Origin: CAZLNO01 sp964561005
GTDB lineage: Bacteria; Pseudomonadota; Alphaproteobacteria; Kiloniellales; Rhodovibrionaceae
DNA length: 21,461 nt
Direction of reading: 5' to 3'
NCBI GenBank assembly: GCA_964561005.1
Contig: CAZLNO010000071.1
Coordinates: 1 to 21,461 of the forward strand
This document shows positions 14,769 through 21,461 of this stretch, in pieces. Positions within the stretch are counted from its first letter, which is position 1. Every line of letters begins with the position of its first letter. Below the pieces are notes generated by a model. The model was given only the letters and a program-made list of their open reading frames with translations, made no database searches and had not been told where the DNA came from. Made by a program: the position numbers and the translations under genes.

Positions 14769-15715
14769 GCGGCGTCGCCCTCGTCACCAACCCGAACAGC
14801 GGTACGCAGCACAAGGGCCTGACCGAGCTGCGCCGCGTCGCCCGGCGGCACGGTGTCGCCGTCGCCGAGACGCGCGACCTGGCGGACCTGGATGGCGCCC
14901 TCGCCGCGTTTGGCCGCCGCGGGGTCGAGGTCCTGGCGGTTCATGGCGGCGACGGCACGCTCGACGCCGTGCTGACCGGTCTGCGCAACAAGCGGCCCTT
15001 TGCGCGGGAGCCGGCCATTGCCCTGCTGGCCGGCGGCACGACCAACATGACGCATGGCGACGTCGGCCTGCGCGGCACGCCGGGCCATGCGCTTGAGCGC
15101 GCGATCGCCGCGCAGGAGGCGGGCCTCCAGCCGGACCGCCTGCGCCCGCGCCGCCCCCTGTGCCTGGTCCGCGAGGACGGCGCGCCGCCGCGCTACGGCT
15201 TCTTCTTCGCCACGGCCGCGATTCCGCGCGTCATCCTGCGCACCCGCCGCCGCCTGCACGCGCGGGGCCTGGACGGGCCGGTGGGCCAGGGCCTGATGCT
15301 GACCTGGTCGCTCCTGCGCCTTCTCAGCGGCCGGGTGGCGGACGACCCGCTGCTGCATCCCGACCACCTCGCGTACAGCCTGGATGGCGGCGCCTGGCGC
15401 GAGCGCGAGGCCGTGGTGTTCCTGGCGACGACGCTGGAGCGCCTGCTGCTGGGCATCCACCCCGCGCCGCCCGGCGACGACCTGGGCGCGGCCGGCCTGC
15501 TGTGGCCCTACCGGCGGCTGTGGCGGCGCCTGCCGGCCTTCCTGCGCGGGCGCGGGCCGGAGGACGAGGCCGACGGCCTGTGGCGGAGCACGGGGAGGCG
15601 CTTGATCCTGCGCGGCGAAGCCGCCTACACCCTGGACGGCGAGATTTTCGAGGGCGGCGGACCGATGACGCTGGAGCTGACCGCGGCGACGCCCGTCCGC
15701 TTCCTGGCGGTGTAG
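14765..15715 (+). CDS. cpgB: DAG-kinase-family lipid kinase, ceramide kinase type (CpgB-like)
   Basis: A 316-residue lipid kinase that would phosphorylate ceramide to ceramide-1-phosphate with ATP. Family motifs are NPNSG (residues 9-13), VHGGDGTLDAVL (59-70, nucleotide and Mg site) and LAGGTTNMTHGD (88-99). A C-terminal LDGEIF supplies the acidic residue used in catalysis by this family. The middle (about 140-290) is Arg-rich and diverges from DgkB/YegS, as expected for the distinct bacterial ceramide kinase described in Caulobacter. The GTG start overlaps the upstream stop by 4 nt, and the Tam41-like gene follows 7 nt after the stop, so the three genes are one operon. A diacylglycerol or sphingoid-base kinase is the alternative; the ceramide context favours CpgB. 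Confidence 0.8.
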   Translation: MSGVALVTNPNSGTQHKGLTELRRVARRHGVAVAETRDLADLDGALAAFGRRGVEVLAVHGGDGTLDAVLTGLRNKRPFAREPAIALLAGGTTNMTHGDVGLRGTPGHALERAIAAQEAGLQPDRLRPRRPLCLVREDGAPPRYGFFFATAAIPRVILRTRRRLHARGLDGPVGQGLMLTWSLLRLLSGRVADDPLLHPDHLAYSLDGGAWREREAVVFLATTLERLLLGIHPAPPGDDLGAAGLLWPYRRLWRRLPAFLRGRGPEDEADGLWRSTGRRLILRGEAAYTLDGEIFEGGGPMTLELTAATPVRFLAV

Positions 15716-15722
15716 GTCAGGC

Positions 15723-16673
15723 ATGGCGGACGCGCGGATGGAGCTGGACGCCGGGCTGCGCCGGGAGGCGCTGGCGCCGGTGGATGATCCGGGCCTCGAA
15801 GCCCTTGTCGCGGCCATCCGTGCCCGCGCCGAGGGCCCGGTGGCGGCCGTGCTGTTCTACGGCTCCGGCCTGTGGCAGGCGGCCGGCGCGGACACCGTGC
15901 ACGACTTCTACGTCCTGGTGGACCGCCTGCGCGATTTCGACCGCCGGCCCCTGGCCGCGCTGCTGGGCCGGCTGCTGCCGCCCAACGTCTATTACCTGGA
16001 AACCCGGCACGCCGGCGGCACGCTGCGGGCGAAGTGCGCGGTCATGACGCTGAACCAGTTCGCCTCCGCCGCCGCCGGCCGGGCGGCGACGCCGCAGATC
16101 TGGGCGCGCTTCGCCCAGCCTTGCCGGCTGGTTCACGCCCGCGACACGGCGGCGCGCCACCGGGTGCTGGCCGCGCTGGGCGCGGCGGTGGTGAGCTTTC
16201 ACCGAAAGATCCTGCCCCTCGTCCCGACCGGCGCCGATGCGCGCGACATCTGGCGGCTCGGCCTGGCCGAGACCTACGGGCGCGAGCTGCGGAGCGAGAC
16301 CGGCGGCCGCAGCGCCAGCGTGTTCGACGCTCAGCCCGCGGCCTTCGCCTGGCGGACCCGCTGCGCCGTGCCGCTGACCGGGCTGCCGGCCAAGCTGGAC
16401 GACGCGGGACGCCTCGTGTGGCGCGACGGGCGGGGACCACGCAGGCGTGCCCGGCTGGCGGCGGCGCTGGCGCGCCCGCTGGGCAAGCTGGTCACGCTGC
16501 TGCGTCTGATGAAGGCGACGGTCACCTTCGAGGGCGGCGTGGACTACGTGCTCTGGAAGATCGAACGGCACAGCGGCGTGCGGGTCGAGCCGGGTTCCTT
16601 CACCCGGCGCCACCCGCTGATCGGCGGCTGGGTGCTGCTGGTCCGCCTGTATCGCCGCGGCGCGTTTCGCTGA
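15723..16673 (+). CDS. Tam41-like (Mmp37-type) cytidylyltransferase-fold protein; possible CDP-ceramide synthase
   Basis: A 316-residue protein with no signal peptide. Residues 40-68 read as a nucleotidyltransferase active site: AVLFYGSGLW (GS motif, 43-51) then HDFYVLVD (60-67). NVYYLE (88-93) and LRAKCAVMTLNQF (101-113) follow, matching the HY and IKYGV blocks of mitochondrial Tam41, the CTP:phosphatidate cytidylyltransferase. The remaining 180 residues are helical and basic near the C-terminus (VLLVRLYRRGAFR), suiting peripheral membrane binding. The gene starts 7 nt after the ceramide-kinase-type gene and two genes after the CDP-alcohol phosphotransferase. The obvious reading is conversion of ceramide-1-phosphate to CDP-ceramide. 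The fold match is from my reading of motifs; the substrate is inference. It probably corresponds by position to Caulobacter cpgC. Confidence 0.68.
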   Translation: MADARMELDAGLRREALAPVDDPGLEALVAAIRARAEGPVAAVLFYGSGLWQAAGADTVHDFYVLVDRLRDFDRRPLAALLGRLLPPNVYYLETRHAGGTLRAKCAVMTLNQFASAAAGRAATPQIWARFAQPCRLVHARDTAARHRVLAALGAAVVSFHRKILPLVPTGADARDIWRLGLAETYGRELRSETGGRSASVFDAQPAAFAWRTRCAVPLTGLPAKLDDAGRLVWRDGRGPRRRARLAAALARPLGKLVTLLRLMKATVTFEGGVDYVLWKIERHSGVRVEPGSFTRRHPLIGGWVLLVRLYRRGAFR

Positions 16674-16683
16674 GCCGCCGGAT

Positions 16684-17892
16684 CTACTCCGCGGCCTCGG
16701 TCTTCGCGTCGGGCACCTGCGCGGCCGTCGCGAAGGCCTTCAGCACCTGATCGAGCTGCGCGGCGGTGTGCGCGGCGCAGACCGAGCAGCGCAGCAGGCA
16801 CACGCCTTGCGGCGTCGCCGGCGGCATCGCCAGGTTCACGTAGACCCCCTGCTCCAGCAGCGCGCGCCAGACCCGGATGCCCGCCTCGACGCCGGGCATG
16901 CGCACGCCGATCACCGGGGTCTTCTCCGGCCCCACCGCGAAGCCGAGGTCCTTCAGCCCGTCATAGACGACGTCGGTGTTGGCCCACAGGCGCTGCCGCA
17001 GCCCTGGGTCCGACCGGATGCGTTCCAGCGTCCGCCCGGCCGAGGCGACGATGGAGGGCGGCAGAGAGGCCGTGAAGAGATAGGCGCGGGCGGCGTAGCG
17101 CACCATCTCGAGTTCCGGGTGGTTGGACACGCAGAAGCCGCCGATCGTGCCGACGCTCTTGGAGAAGGTACCGATGATGAAGTCCACCTGCTCCTCGACG
17201 CCCGCCTCCTCGGCCAGGCCGCGGCCGCTCGCGCCGAGCACGCCCAGCGAATGCGCCTCGTCGACCAGCAGGTAGGCGCCATTGTCCCGGCAGGCCGCCG
17301 CGATCTCCTTCAGCGGCGCCCGGTCGCCCAGCATGGAGTAGATGCCCTCGATCACCACCAGCTTGTTCCGGCCGCCGCCCAGGCGGGCCAGCCGGCGCGC
17401 CAGGTCCGCCGCGTCGTTGTGGCGGAAGCGCATCACCGTGGCGTCGGTCAGCTTGCAGCCGTCGTAGATGCTGGCGTGGCAGTCGGCGTCGATCAGGATG
17501 GTGTCGTCCTTGCCCGCGATGCCCGACAGGAAGCCGACGTTCGCCTGATAGCCGGTGGTGAACAGAATACCGTGCCGCCGTCCGAAAAAGTCGGTCAACT
17601 GGCGTTCCAGGTCCTGGTGGCCGGCGTAGCTGCCGTTGGCCACGCGCGAGCCCGTGGTGCCGGTGCCGTAGCTTCGCGTCGCCGCGCAGGCGGCCTCGAT
17701 GGCGTCGTCGTCGAAGGTCAGCCCGAGATAGTTGTTCGAGCCCAGGAGCACGCAACGGCGCCCGCCGACCTCGGCCTCGGTCGGAGAATGCAGCGTGCCG
17801 ACGCGGGTCGCCAGGGGATCGCTGCCGGCCGCGGCGACCATCTCGCCGTGCAGCTTCTGCATCGGCCGGAACTTGTCGAAGAGGTCGGACAT
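16684..17892 (-). CDS. spt: Serine palmitoyltransferase (alpha-oxoamine synthase family)
   Basis: A 402-residue PLP enzyme that condenses L-serine with an acyl thioester to 3-oxosphinganine, the first committed step of sphingolipid synthesis. Visible features are NNYLGL (53-58), GTGTTGSRVANGSY (76-89), the PLP-stacking His139 in DADCHAS, DEAHSLGVLG (D211, H214) and the Schiff-base Lys245 in GTFSKSVGTIGG. Length and lack of a membrane anchor fit the soluble bacterial homodimer. The ATG at 17892 gives the family N-terminus; the 75 upstream codons overlap acpR and are not coding. It lies 8 nt after the acpR stop. 8-amino-7-oxononanoate synthase and glycine C-acetyltransferase share the fold, but the ACP and ketoreductase neighbours settle the call. 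Its 3' end is 10 nt from that of the convergent Tam41-like gene. Confidence 0.93.
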   Translation of the reverse strand: MSDLFDKFRPMQKLHGEMVAAAGSDPLATRVGTLHSPTEAEVGGRRCVLLGSNNYLGLTFDDDAIEAACAATRSYGTGTTGSRVANGSYAGHQDLERQLTDFFGRRHGILFTTGYQANVGFLSGIAGKDDTILIDADCHASIYDGCKLTDATVMRFRHNDAADLARRLARLGGGRNKLVVIEGIYSMLGDRAPLKEIAAACRDNGAYLLVDEAHSLGVLGASGRGLAEEAGVEEQVDFIIGTFSKSVGTIGGFCVSNHPELEMVRYAARAYLFTASLPPSIVASAGRTLERIRSDPGLRQRLWANTDVVYDGLKDLGFAVGPEKTPVIGVRMPGVEAGIRVWRALLEQGVYVNLAMPPATPQGVCLLRCSVCAAHTAAQLDQVLKAFATAAQVPDAKTEAAE

Positions 17893-17900
17893 GGCCCTGC

Positions 17901-18176
17901 TCAGCTCTTGTTGACCAGTTGCTCGACCACCGTGGTGAGCTGGCCGATGGTGCGAACCTCGCCCAGCTCGTTGAGCGGGATCGAGATATCGTACTGCTCC
18001 TCCAGGGCGAAAAGAAGGTCCATGACCGCGACCGAGTCCATGTTCAGGTCGGTCGTGATGTCCGTGCTTTCCGACAGGGCGATGCCGTTGGGATTCATCT
18101 TGTTCAGCTCGCCGCACACCGCCTGGAGGATATCCTGGCGGCTCGGCGCCGTGCGCACCGTATCCAGCTGGTCCAT
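17901..18176 (-). CDS. acpR: Dedicated acyl carrier protein for sphingolipid synthesis
   Basis: A 91-residue acidic carrier protein. The phosphopantetheine site is NMDSVAVMDL with Ser48; the flanking helix LLFALEEQYDISIPLNEL is typical of ACP helices II and III. It lies between cerR and spt, 25 nt after cerR and 8 nt before spt. In Caulobacter the matching gene, acpR, encodes the ACP that delivers the fatty acyl group to Spt. AGAGGGGA precedes the ATG by about 8 nt. It differs from housekeeping ACP (DSLD) in having DSVA, as special-purpose ACPs often do. Confidence 0.92.
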   Translation of the reverse strand: MDQLDTVRTAPSRQDILQAVCGELNKMNPNGIALSESTDITTDLNMDSVAVMDLLFALEEQYDISIPLNELGEVRTIGQLTTVVEQLVNKS

Positions 18177-18201
18177 CTTGTCGTCCCCTCTCTGACCACG
18201 G

Positions 18202-19128
18202 CTACAGCCAGCCGTGGGCGCGATACCACGCGACCGTCTTGCGCAAGCCTTCCCCCAGGGCGACCCTGGGACGCCAGCCGGTCAGCCGCCGGAAGCGCTC
18301 GTCGCGGCACACCCAGTCGGTGTGCCGGATCTCCCGGAGCTTGCCCGGGGTCAGGAACGGCGCGCGGCCGCTCAGGCGGCCCCACAGCCGGCCCAGGTGC
18401 GACGCCGCGCCGAGGATCGCCGGCGGCGGCGTCATGTAGCGCGGCTGCACGATCAACTCCCGTGCCGCGGCGTCGATGATCGTGCGCCAGGTATAGCCGT
18501 CGCGCTTGCCGTCGCCCAGCTCGTAGACCGCGCCCGCGGGCTCGGCGGCGGTCAGCCACACCGTGGCCGCCGAGACCAGATCCTCGACGTGGATCAGCGA
18601 GACCCGCGCCTTCTCGCCCGCCGGCAGCAGGCCGATGCCGCGCCGCAGCAGCCGGAAGAAGATCAACACCTGGCGGTCGCCCGGCCCATAGACGGCCGGC
18701 GGCCGCAGCGCGTCCCAGCGCAGGCCTTCGACCTGCGCCAGCGCCGCCTCCGCCTCGCGCTTGCTGGCGGCATAGGCGGAGAGTTCCGGTTGCCGCGCGG
18801 CCATGCTGGAAATCAGCAGAAAGCGCGACACGCCAGCCCGCACGGCCGCGTCGGCGAGGCGCCGGGTCCCCTCGGTGTTGACCTGGTGGAACGCCGAATC
18901 GCTCGGCGCCGCCACGAGACCGGCGCAGTGGATCACGGCATCCGCGCCGTCCACAAGCGCGGCGAGCGCCGCGTCGTCGTCCAGGCCGCCGCGCACGGTC
19001 TCCAGGCCCTCCTGGGCCGACACCGGCGCGCGATGGCTCAGCGCGCGCACCGCCATCCCGTCGTCGAGAAGACGGTTGACGAGGTGCGTGCCCACGAAGC
19101 CCGAAGCACCCGTGACGGCGACCAGCAT
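18202..19128 (-). CDS. cerR: NAD(P)-dependent 3-oxosphinganine reductase, extended-SDR family
   Basis: A 308-residue extended short-chain dehydrogenase/epimerase-like protein. The Rossmann loop is TGASGFVG (6-13); the catalytic pair is Y119-x3-K123 in YAASK with Ser107/108 in LISSM. HCAG (67-70) and PPAVYGPGD (about 143-151) are the usual family blocks. CerR of Caulobacter, of the same family and in the same gene position, reduces 3-oxosphinganine to sphinganine. Eleven nt separate its start from the aasR stop. A sugar-nucleotide epimerase is the generic alternative, disfavoured by the operon. Confidence 0.9.
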   Translation of the reverse strand: MLVAVTGASGFVGTHLVNRLLDDGMAVRALSHRAPVSAQEGLETVRGGLDDDAALAALVDGADAVIHCAGLVAAPSDSAFHQVNTEGTRRLADAAVRAGVSRFLLISSMAARQPELSAYAASKREAEAALAQVEGLRWDALRPPAVYGPGDRQVLIFFRLLRRGIGLLPAGEKARVSLIHVEDLVSAATVWLTAAEPAGAVYELGDGKRDGYTWRTIIDAAARELIVQPRYMTPPPAILGAASHLGRLWGRLSGRAPFLTPGKLREIRHTDWVCRDERFRRLTGWRPRVALGEGLRKTVAWYRAHGWL

Positions 19129-19139
19129 GTCTCCTCCGT

Positions 19140-21161
19140 CTACGACGCCTTCAGCGGTTCGCGGCTGGTCTCGGTGCGCGCGCCGACGATGGCGTCGATG
19201 GCCTGGTCGTCATCGAATTCGCCGTTCAGGTAAGCCGCCTTGGCCTTGGCCCGGCTCAGCTTGCCGGAAGTCGTGAACGGCAGGCTGCGCGGCGGCACCA
19301 GCACGACGCGGCAGTCGATGCTGGCGTTGCGAAAGATCGCCGCGTGGACCTCGTCGCGCAACCGCGTGCGCGCATCCGCATCCTGCAGCCGGCACTGCAC
19401 GAGAATCGCCGGCACTTCCTTGCCGTTCTCGTCCTCCACCGCGAAGGCCGCGCAGTCGCGGCTGCGCACCTCGGGCACGTGCTCGGCGGCGTGCCATTCG
19501 AGGTCTTGCGGCCAGATGTTCCGGCCGTTCACGATGATCAGGTCCTTCTGCCGGCCGGTGATCACCAGCGTGCCCTCGGTAACGTAGCCCATGTCGCCGG
19601 TGTCCAGCCAGCCCGCGTCGTCGACCGTGGCGGCCGTCGCCTCAGAGGCGTTGAAGTAGCCCGCCATCAGGCTGGGGCCCTTGATGAAGACCCGGCCGAT
19701 GTGGCGATCCGGCAGCGGCCTTGCGGCCGCATCGCGGATCTCGACCTGATAACCGGGCATCGGCTCCCCGCAGGTGGCGAAGGCGCGCACCTCCGAACCC
19801 GATCCGTGGACAGCGGCACCGTTGCCATTCATCTTCCCGTTGCCGCCGCCGTGACCGTTGCCGCCGCCGTGACCGTTGCCGCCGCCGTTGGCCGCCGACG
19901 CCCCGTTCGCCCCTGCAGGCGCCTCGCCGTTCGCCTTGGCATGGCCGTTGCCATGGCCATTGCCGTGCACGGCCGGCTTGGGCTCCGCCCTGGCGGCGAT
20001 ACCCTGGGTGACCAGCGCGTGCTTGTCCACGCGATCCACGGTCACGCCCCGTCCCAGCTTCACGAAGCTGAAGGCCAGTGTCGCCTCGGCCAGACCGTAG
20101 CTGGGCACGAAGGCGGTGTCGCGGAAGCCGTAGGGCGCGAAGGTGGCCGCGAAGTCCGCCAGGGTCTCCGGCCGGACCATCTCGCCCCCGATGCCGGCCA
20201 CGCGCCAGCACGACAGGTCGAGATCCAGCTCCTGCATGCCGGCCGCACGCCGCACGCAGAGCTCGTAGCCGAACGTCGGGCTGAACCCCAGCGTGCAGCG
20301 GTTGTCCGAGATCACCCGCAGCCATTGCAGCGGCCGGCGGGCGAAGCCGTCGGTGTGTACGTAGTCGATCCCGACCTGGCAGGTGATCGGGATCAGCATG
20401 AAGCCGATCAGCCCCATGTCGTGGTAGAACGGCAGCCAGGACGCGGCGCGGTCGCCCGGCCGGATCCGCAGGCCGTGGCGCGCCACCGACACGGCGTTGG
20501 CCATGAGCGCGTCCTGATCGATGATGATGCCCAGCGGGTTGCGCGTGCTGCCCGAGGAGTACTGGATGTGGCTGGGCTCGCCCGGCCCCAGCGGCTTCGG
20601 CTCCGTCGCCGCCGGCGCCATCGCCGCCAGCGCCGGCACGGTGGTGATCAGGTCGACCGCCAGGCCCCGCGACGCCCGCTCGAGCTGGTCGCGCAGCATC
20701 TCCGTGCCCAGGACGACACGCGCGCCCGAGGTCTTCAGCACCCGCGCCAGATGACCCTCATATCCCTGTCGCCCGCCCAGGCCGGACGGCACCGGCAGCG
20801 GCACCGGCAGAAACCCGGCGTACTGGCAGGCAAAGAAGCCGACCAGGAAATCCGGGTGCATCTCCGCGGTAATGCCGACCCGGTCGCCGCGGCTCAAGCC
20901 GAGGTTCAACAGCCGTCGCGCCAGCGCCACCGCGCGCTCGCGCACCTCGCCATAGGTCAGACTGTGCTCCAGACGCCCCCGCCCGTCATAGAAATTGACG
21001 CCGGTCGATCCGCGCGCCGCATAATCCAGAGCCTCGGGCAGGCTGGCGAAGTCGCCCTGGCAAAAAGGTAGATCCGTGTTGTCTGTCGGCGTGGGTCGAC
21101 GGTCATGTCCATCGGCACCACCGCCCCGCTCGGCTTGCGCCTTTTTGATACCACCCACCAT
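19140..21161 (-). CDS. aasR: Fatty acyl-AMP ligase / acyl-ACP synthetase with Gly-Asn-His linker
   Basis: A 673-residue AMP-forming ligase that would activate a fatty acid with ATP and load it on AcpR. Motifs: IQYSSGSTRNPLG near residue 200 (P-loop), WLPFYHDMGLIGF as in fatty acyl-AMP ligases, PSYGLAEATLAF, GWLDTGDMGYV, ITGRQKDLIIVNGRNIWPQD, and a catalytic lysine near residue 633 in TTSGKLSR. An unusual low-complexity insert of about 60 residues (about 396-455) rich in Gly, Asn and His precedes the ATCGEP segment. I chose the ATG at 21161; the frame is open to 21434 but those 91 codons are Arg-rich and unlike the family. The Shine-Dalgarno before 21161 is weak, so the start is uncertain. First gene of the aasR-cerR-acpR-spt operon. 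Confidence 0.88.
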   Translation of the reverse strand: MVGGIKKAQAERGGGADGHDRRPTPTDNTDLPFCQGDFASLPEALDYAARGSTGVNFYDGRGRLEHSLTYGEVRERAVALARRLLNLGLSRGDRVGITAEMHPDFLVGFFACQYAGFLPVPLPVPSGLGGRQGYEGHLARVLKTSGARVVLGTEMLRDQLERASRGLAVDLITTVPALAAMAPAATEPKPLGPGEPSHIQYSSGSTRNPLGIIIDQDALMANAVSVARHGLRIRPGDRAASWLPFYHDMGLIGFMLIPITCQVGIDYVHTDGFARRPLQWLRVISDNRCTLGFSPTFGYELCVRRAAGMQELDLDLSCWRVAGIGGEMVRPETLADFAATFAPYGFRDTAFVPSYGLAEATLAFSFVKLGRGVTVDRVDKHALVTQGIAARAEPKPAVHGNGHGNGHAKANGEAPAGANGASAANGGGNGHGGGNGHGGGNGKMNGNGAAVHGSGSEVRAFATCGEPMPGYQVEIRDAAARPLPDRHIGRVFIKGPSLMAGYFNASEATAATVDDAGWLDTGDMGYVTEGTLVITGRQKDLIIVNGRNIWPQDLEWHAAEHVPEVRSRDCAAFAVEDENGKEVPAILVQCRLQDADARTRLRDEVHAAIFRNASIDCRVVLVPPRSLPFTTSGKLSRAKAKAAYLNGEFDDDQAIDAIVGARTETSREPLKAS
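19841..19888 (-). repeat. 18-bp tandem repeat inside aasR
   Basis: Two full units (19841-19858, 19859-19876) and a 12-nt third copy are identical, reading TGCCGCCGCCGTGACCGT on the plus strand. They encode NGHGGG repeats in the AasR linker. The length is a multiple of three, so copy-number change would lengthen or shorten the linker in frame. Confidence 0.85.
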
Positions 21162-21259
21162 GAATCGCCGTTGGTTGCTCCGCCTGATGGTTGTCGCGCG
21201 ACCGGACCCGCGCTCCCGCCCTTGATCGACTGGACGAACCGAAATCCCCCCGGATGCCC

Positions 21260-21288
21260 TATATCGCCAGCACAAGCCCTTTAGACAA
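21260..21288 (-). promoter_or_regulatory. Candidate promoter of the aasR-cerR-acpR-spt operon
   Basis: On the minus strand TTGTCT (21288-21283) and GATATA (21265-21260) are separated by exactly 17 nt, about 100 nt before the aasR start. The -35 matches four of six consensus bases; the -10 is weak. Flanking arms of a 7-bp inverted repeat (21265-21271 and 21290-21296) straddle the -35 and touch the -10. Confidence 0.35.
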
Positions 21289-21296
21289 GGCTGGCG
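21265..21296. promoter_or_regulatory. Inverted repeat over the aasR promoter
   Basis: CGCCAGC (21265-21271) and GCTGGCG (21290-21296) are perfect inverted repeats with an 18-nt spacer, placed on the candidate promoter hexamers. Arm centres about 25 bp apart could suit a dimeric regulator bound over two turns. No regulator gene is in the window. Confidence 0.35.
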
Positions 21297-21461
21297 AAGC
21301 CTTCTTTCGCGTAACAGAGTTTTGCAGAACGTTAAAGCGTTTGTCGCGATTCCGCCATCTTCTGGCCGCAATGCTGCTGTCCTGCGGCCGTCCGCCGGGC
21401 AGACCGTGGTTTGCCTAGCCGTTCGAAGCCGCACGGGTCGAATCGCAAAGATGTGATGTAA

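Larger units (their letters stand above)
21162..21461. other. Upstream region of aasR, no gene seen
   Basis: About 300 nt with no convincing coding sequence. It holds the leader, the candidate aasR promoter and inverted repeat, and a further hairpin GGCCGCA (21364-21370) / TGCGGCC (21383-21389) without a T-run. The long open frame running through it on the minus strand lacks family-like sequence. Confidence 0.5.

Noticed and set aside
17893..18117. N-terminal extension of Spt by 75 codons
   Set aside because: It would overlap nearly all of acpR on the same strand, and known family sequence begins at the ATG at 17892.
21162..21434. N-terminal extension of AasR by 91 codons
   Set aside because: Arg-rich sequence with no family resemblance, overlapping the candidate promoter region; kept as non-coding.

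Overview
The window comes from a high-GC Gram-negative bacterium, most likely an alphaproteobacterium. The basis is GC-rich codon use, GTG starts with 1-4 nt gene overlaps, the LptF/LptG proteins, and above all a ceramide (sphingolipid) gene set in the arrangement known from Caulobacter. The genus cannot be read from the sequence.

Region 1 (1-5228, minus strand) is a Wadjet-type SMC defence/plasmid-restriction operon, jetA-jetB-jetC, with ATGA and TAATG overlaps. jetC runs off the left edge after 984 codons. The nuclease subunit jetD would lie outside the window. A leader of about 400 nt with two inverted repeats separates jetA from the 3' end of a tRNA-Ser(CGA) gene (5624-5714, minus). This is the usual geometry of an island inserted at a tRNA.

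Region 2 (5919-11475, plus strand) is one tightly spaced run: a HIT-family protein, an LptF/LptG pair of inner-membrane lipid-extraction proteins, a membrane fatty-acid/sphingolipid hydroxylase, a GNAT-fold N-acyltransferase matching bacterial ceramide synthase, and a MobA-like nucleotidyltransferase. A 272-nt gap follows. It holds four tandem 24-bp repeats and two inverted copies of a REP-like hairpin.

Region 3 (11748-13523, minus strand) encodes a LicC-like nucleotidyltransferase and a calcineurin-type phosphoesterase. It diverges, over only 33 nt, from region 4 (13557-16673, plus strand): a CDP-alcohol phosphotransferase with an extra N-terminal domain, a diacylglycerol-kinase-family lipid kinase (ceramide kinase type), and a Tam41-like cytidylyltransferase-fold protein.

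Region 5 (21161-16684, minus strand) is the sphingoid-base operon aasR-cerR-acpR-spt: acyl-ACP synthetase, 3-oxosphinganine reductase, dedicated acyl carrier protein and serine palmitoyltransferase.

Taken together, regions 2-5 read as a full pathway. A fatty acid is loaded on AcpR by AasR and condensed with serine by Spt. Reduction by CerR, N-acylation by bCerS and possibly hydroxylation follow. The ceramide is then phosphorylated by the lipid kinase. I infer activation by the Tam41-like protein to CDP-ceramide, followed by head-group transfer by the CDP-alcohol phosphotransferase and trimming by the phosphoesterase. An LptFG pair inside the same locus suggests a dedicated route carrying the finished anionic sphingolipid toward the outer membrane. 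The last steps and the export role are hypotheses from family and context, not direct observations.
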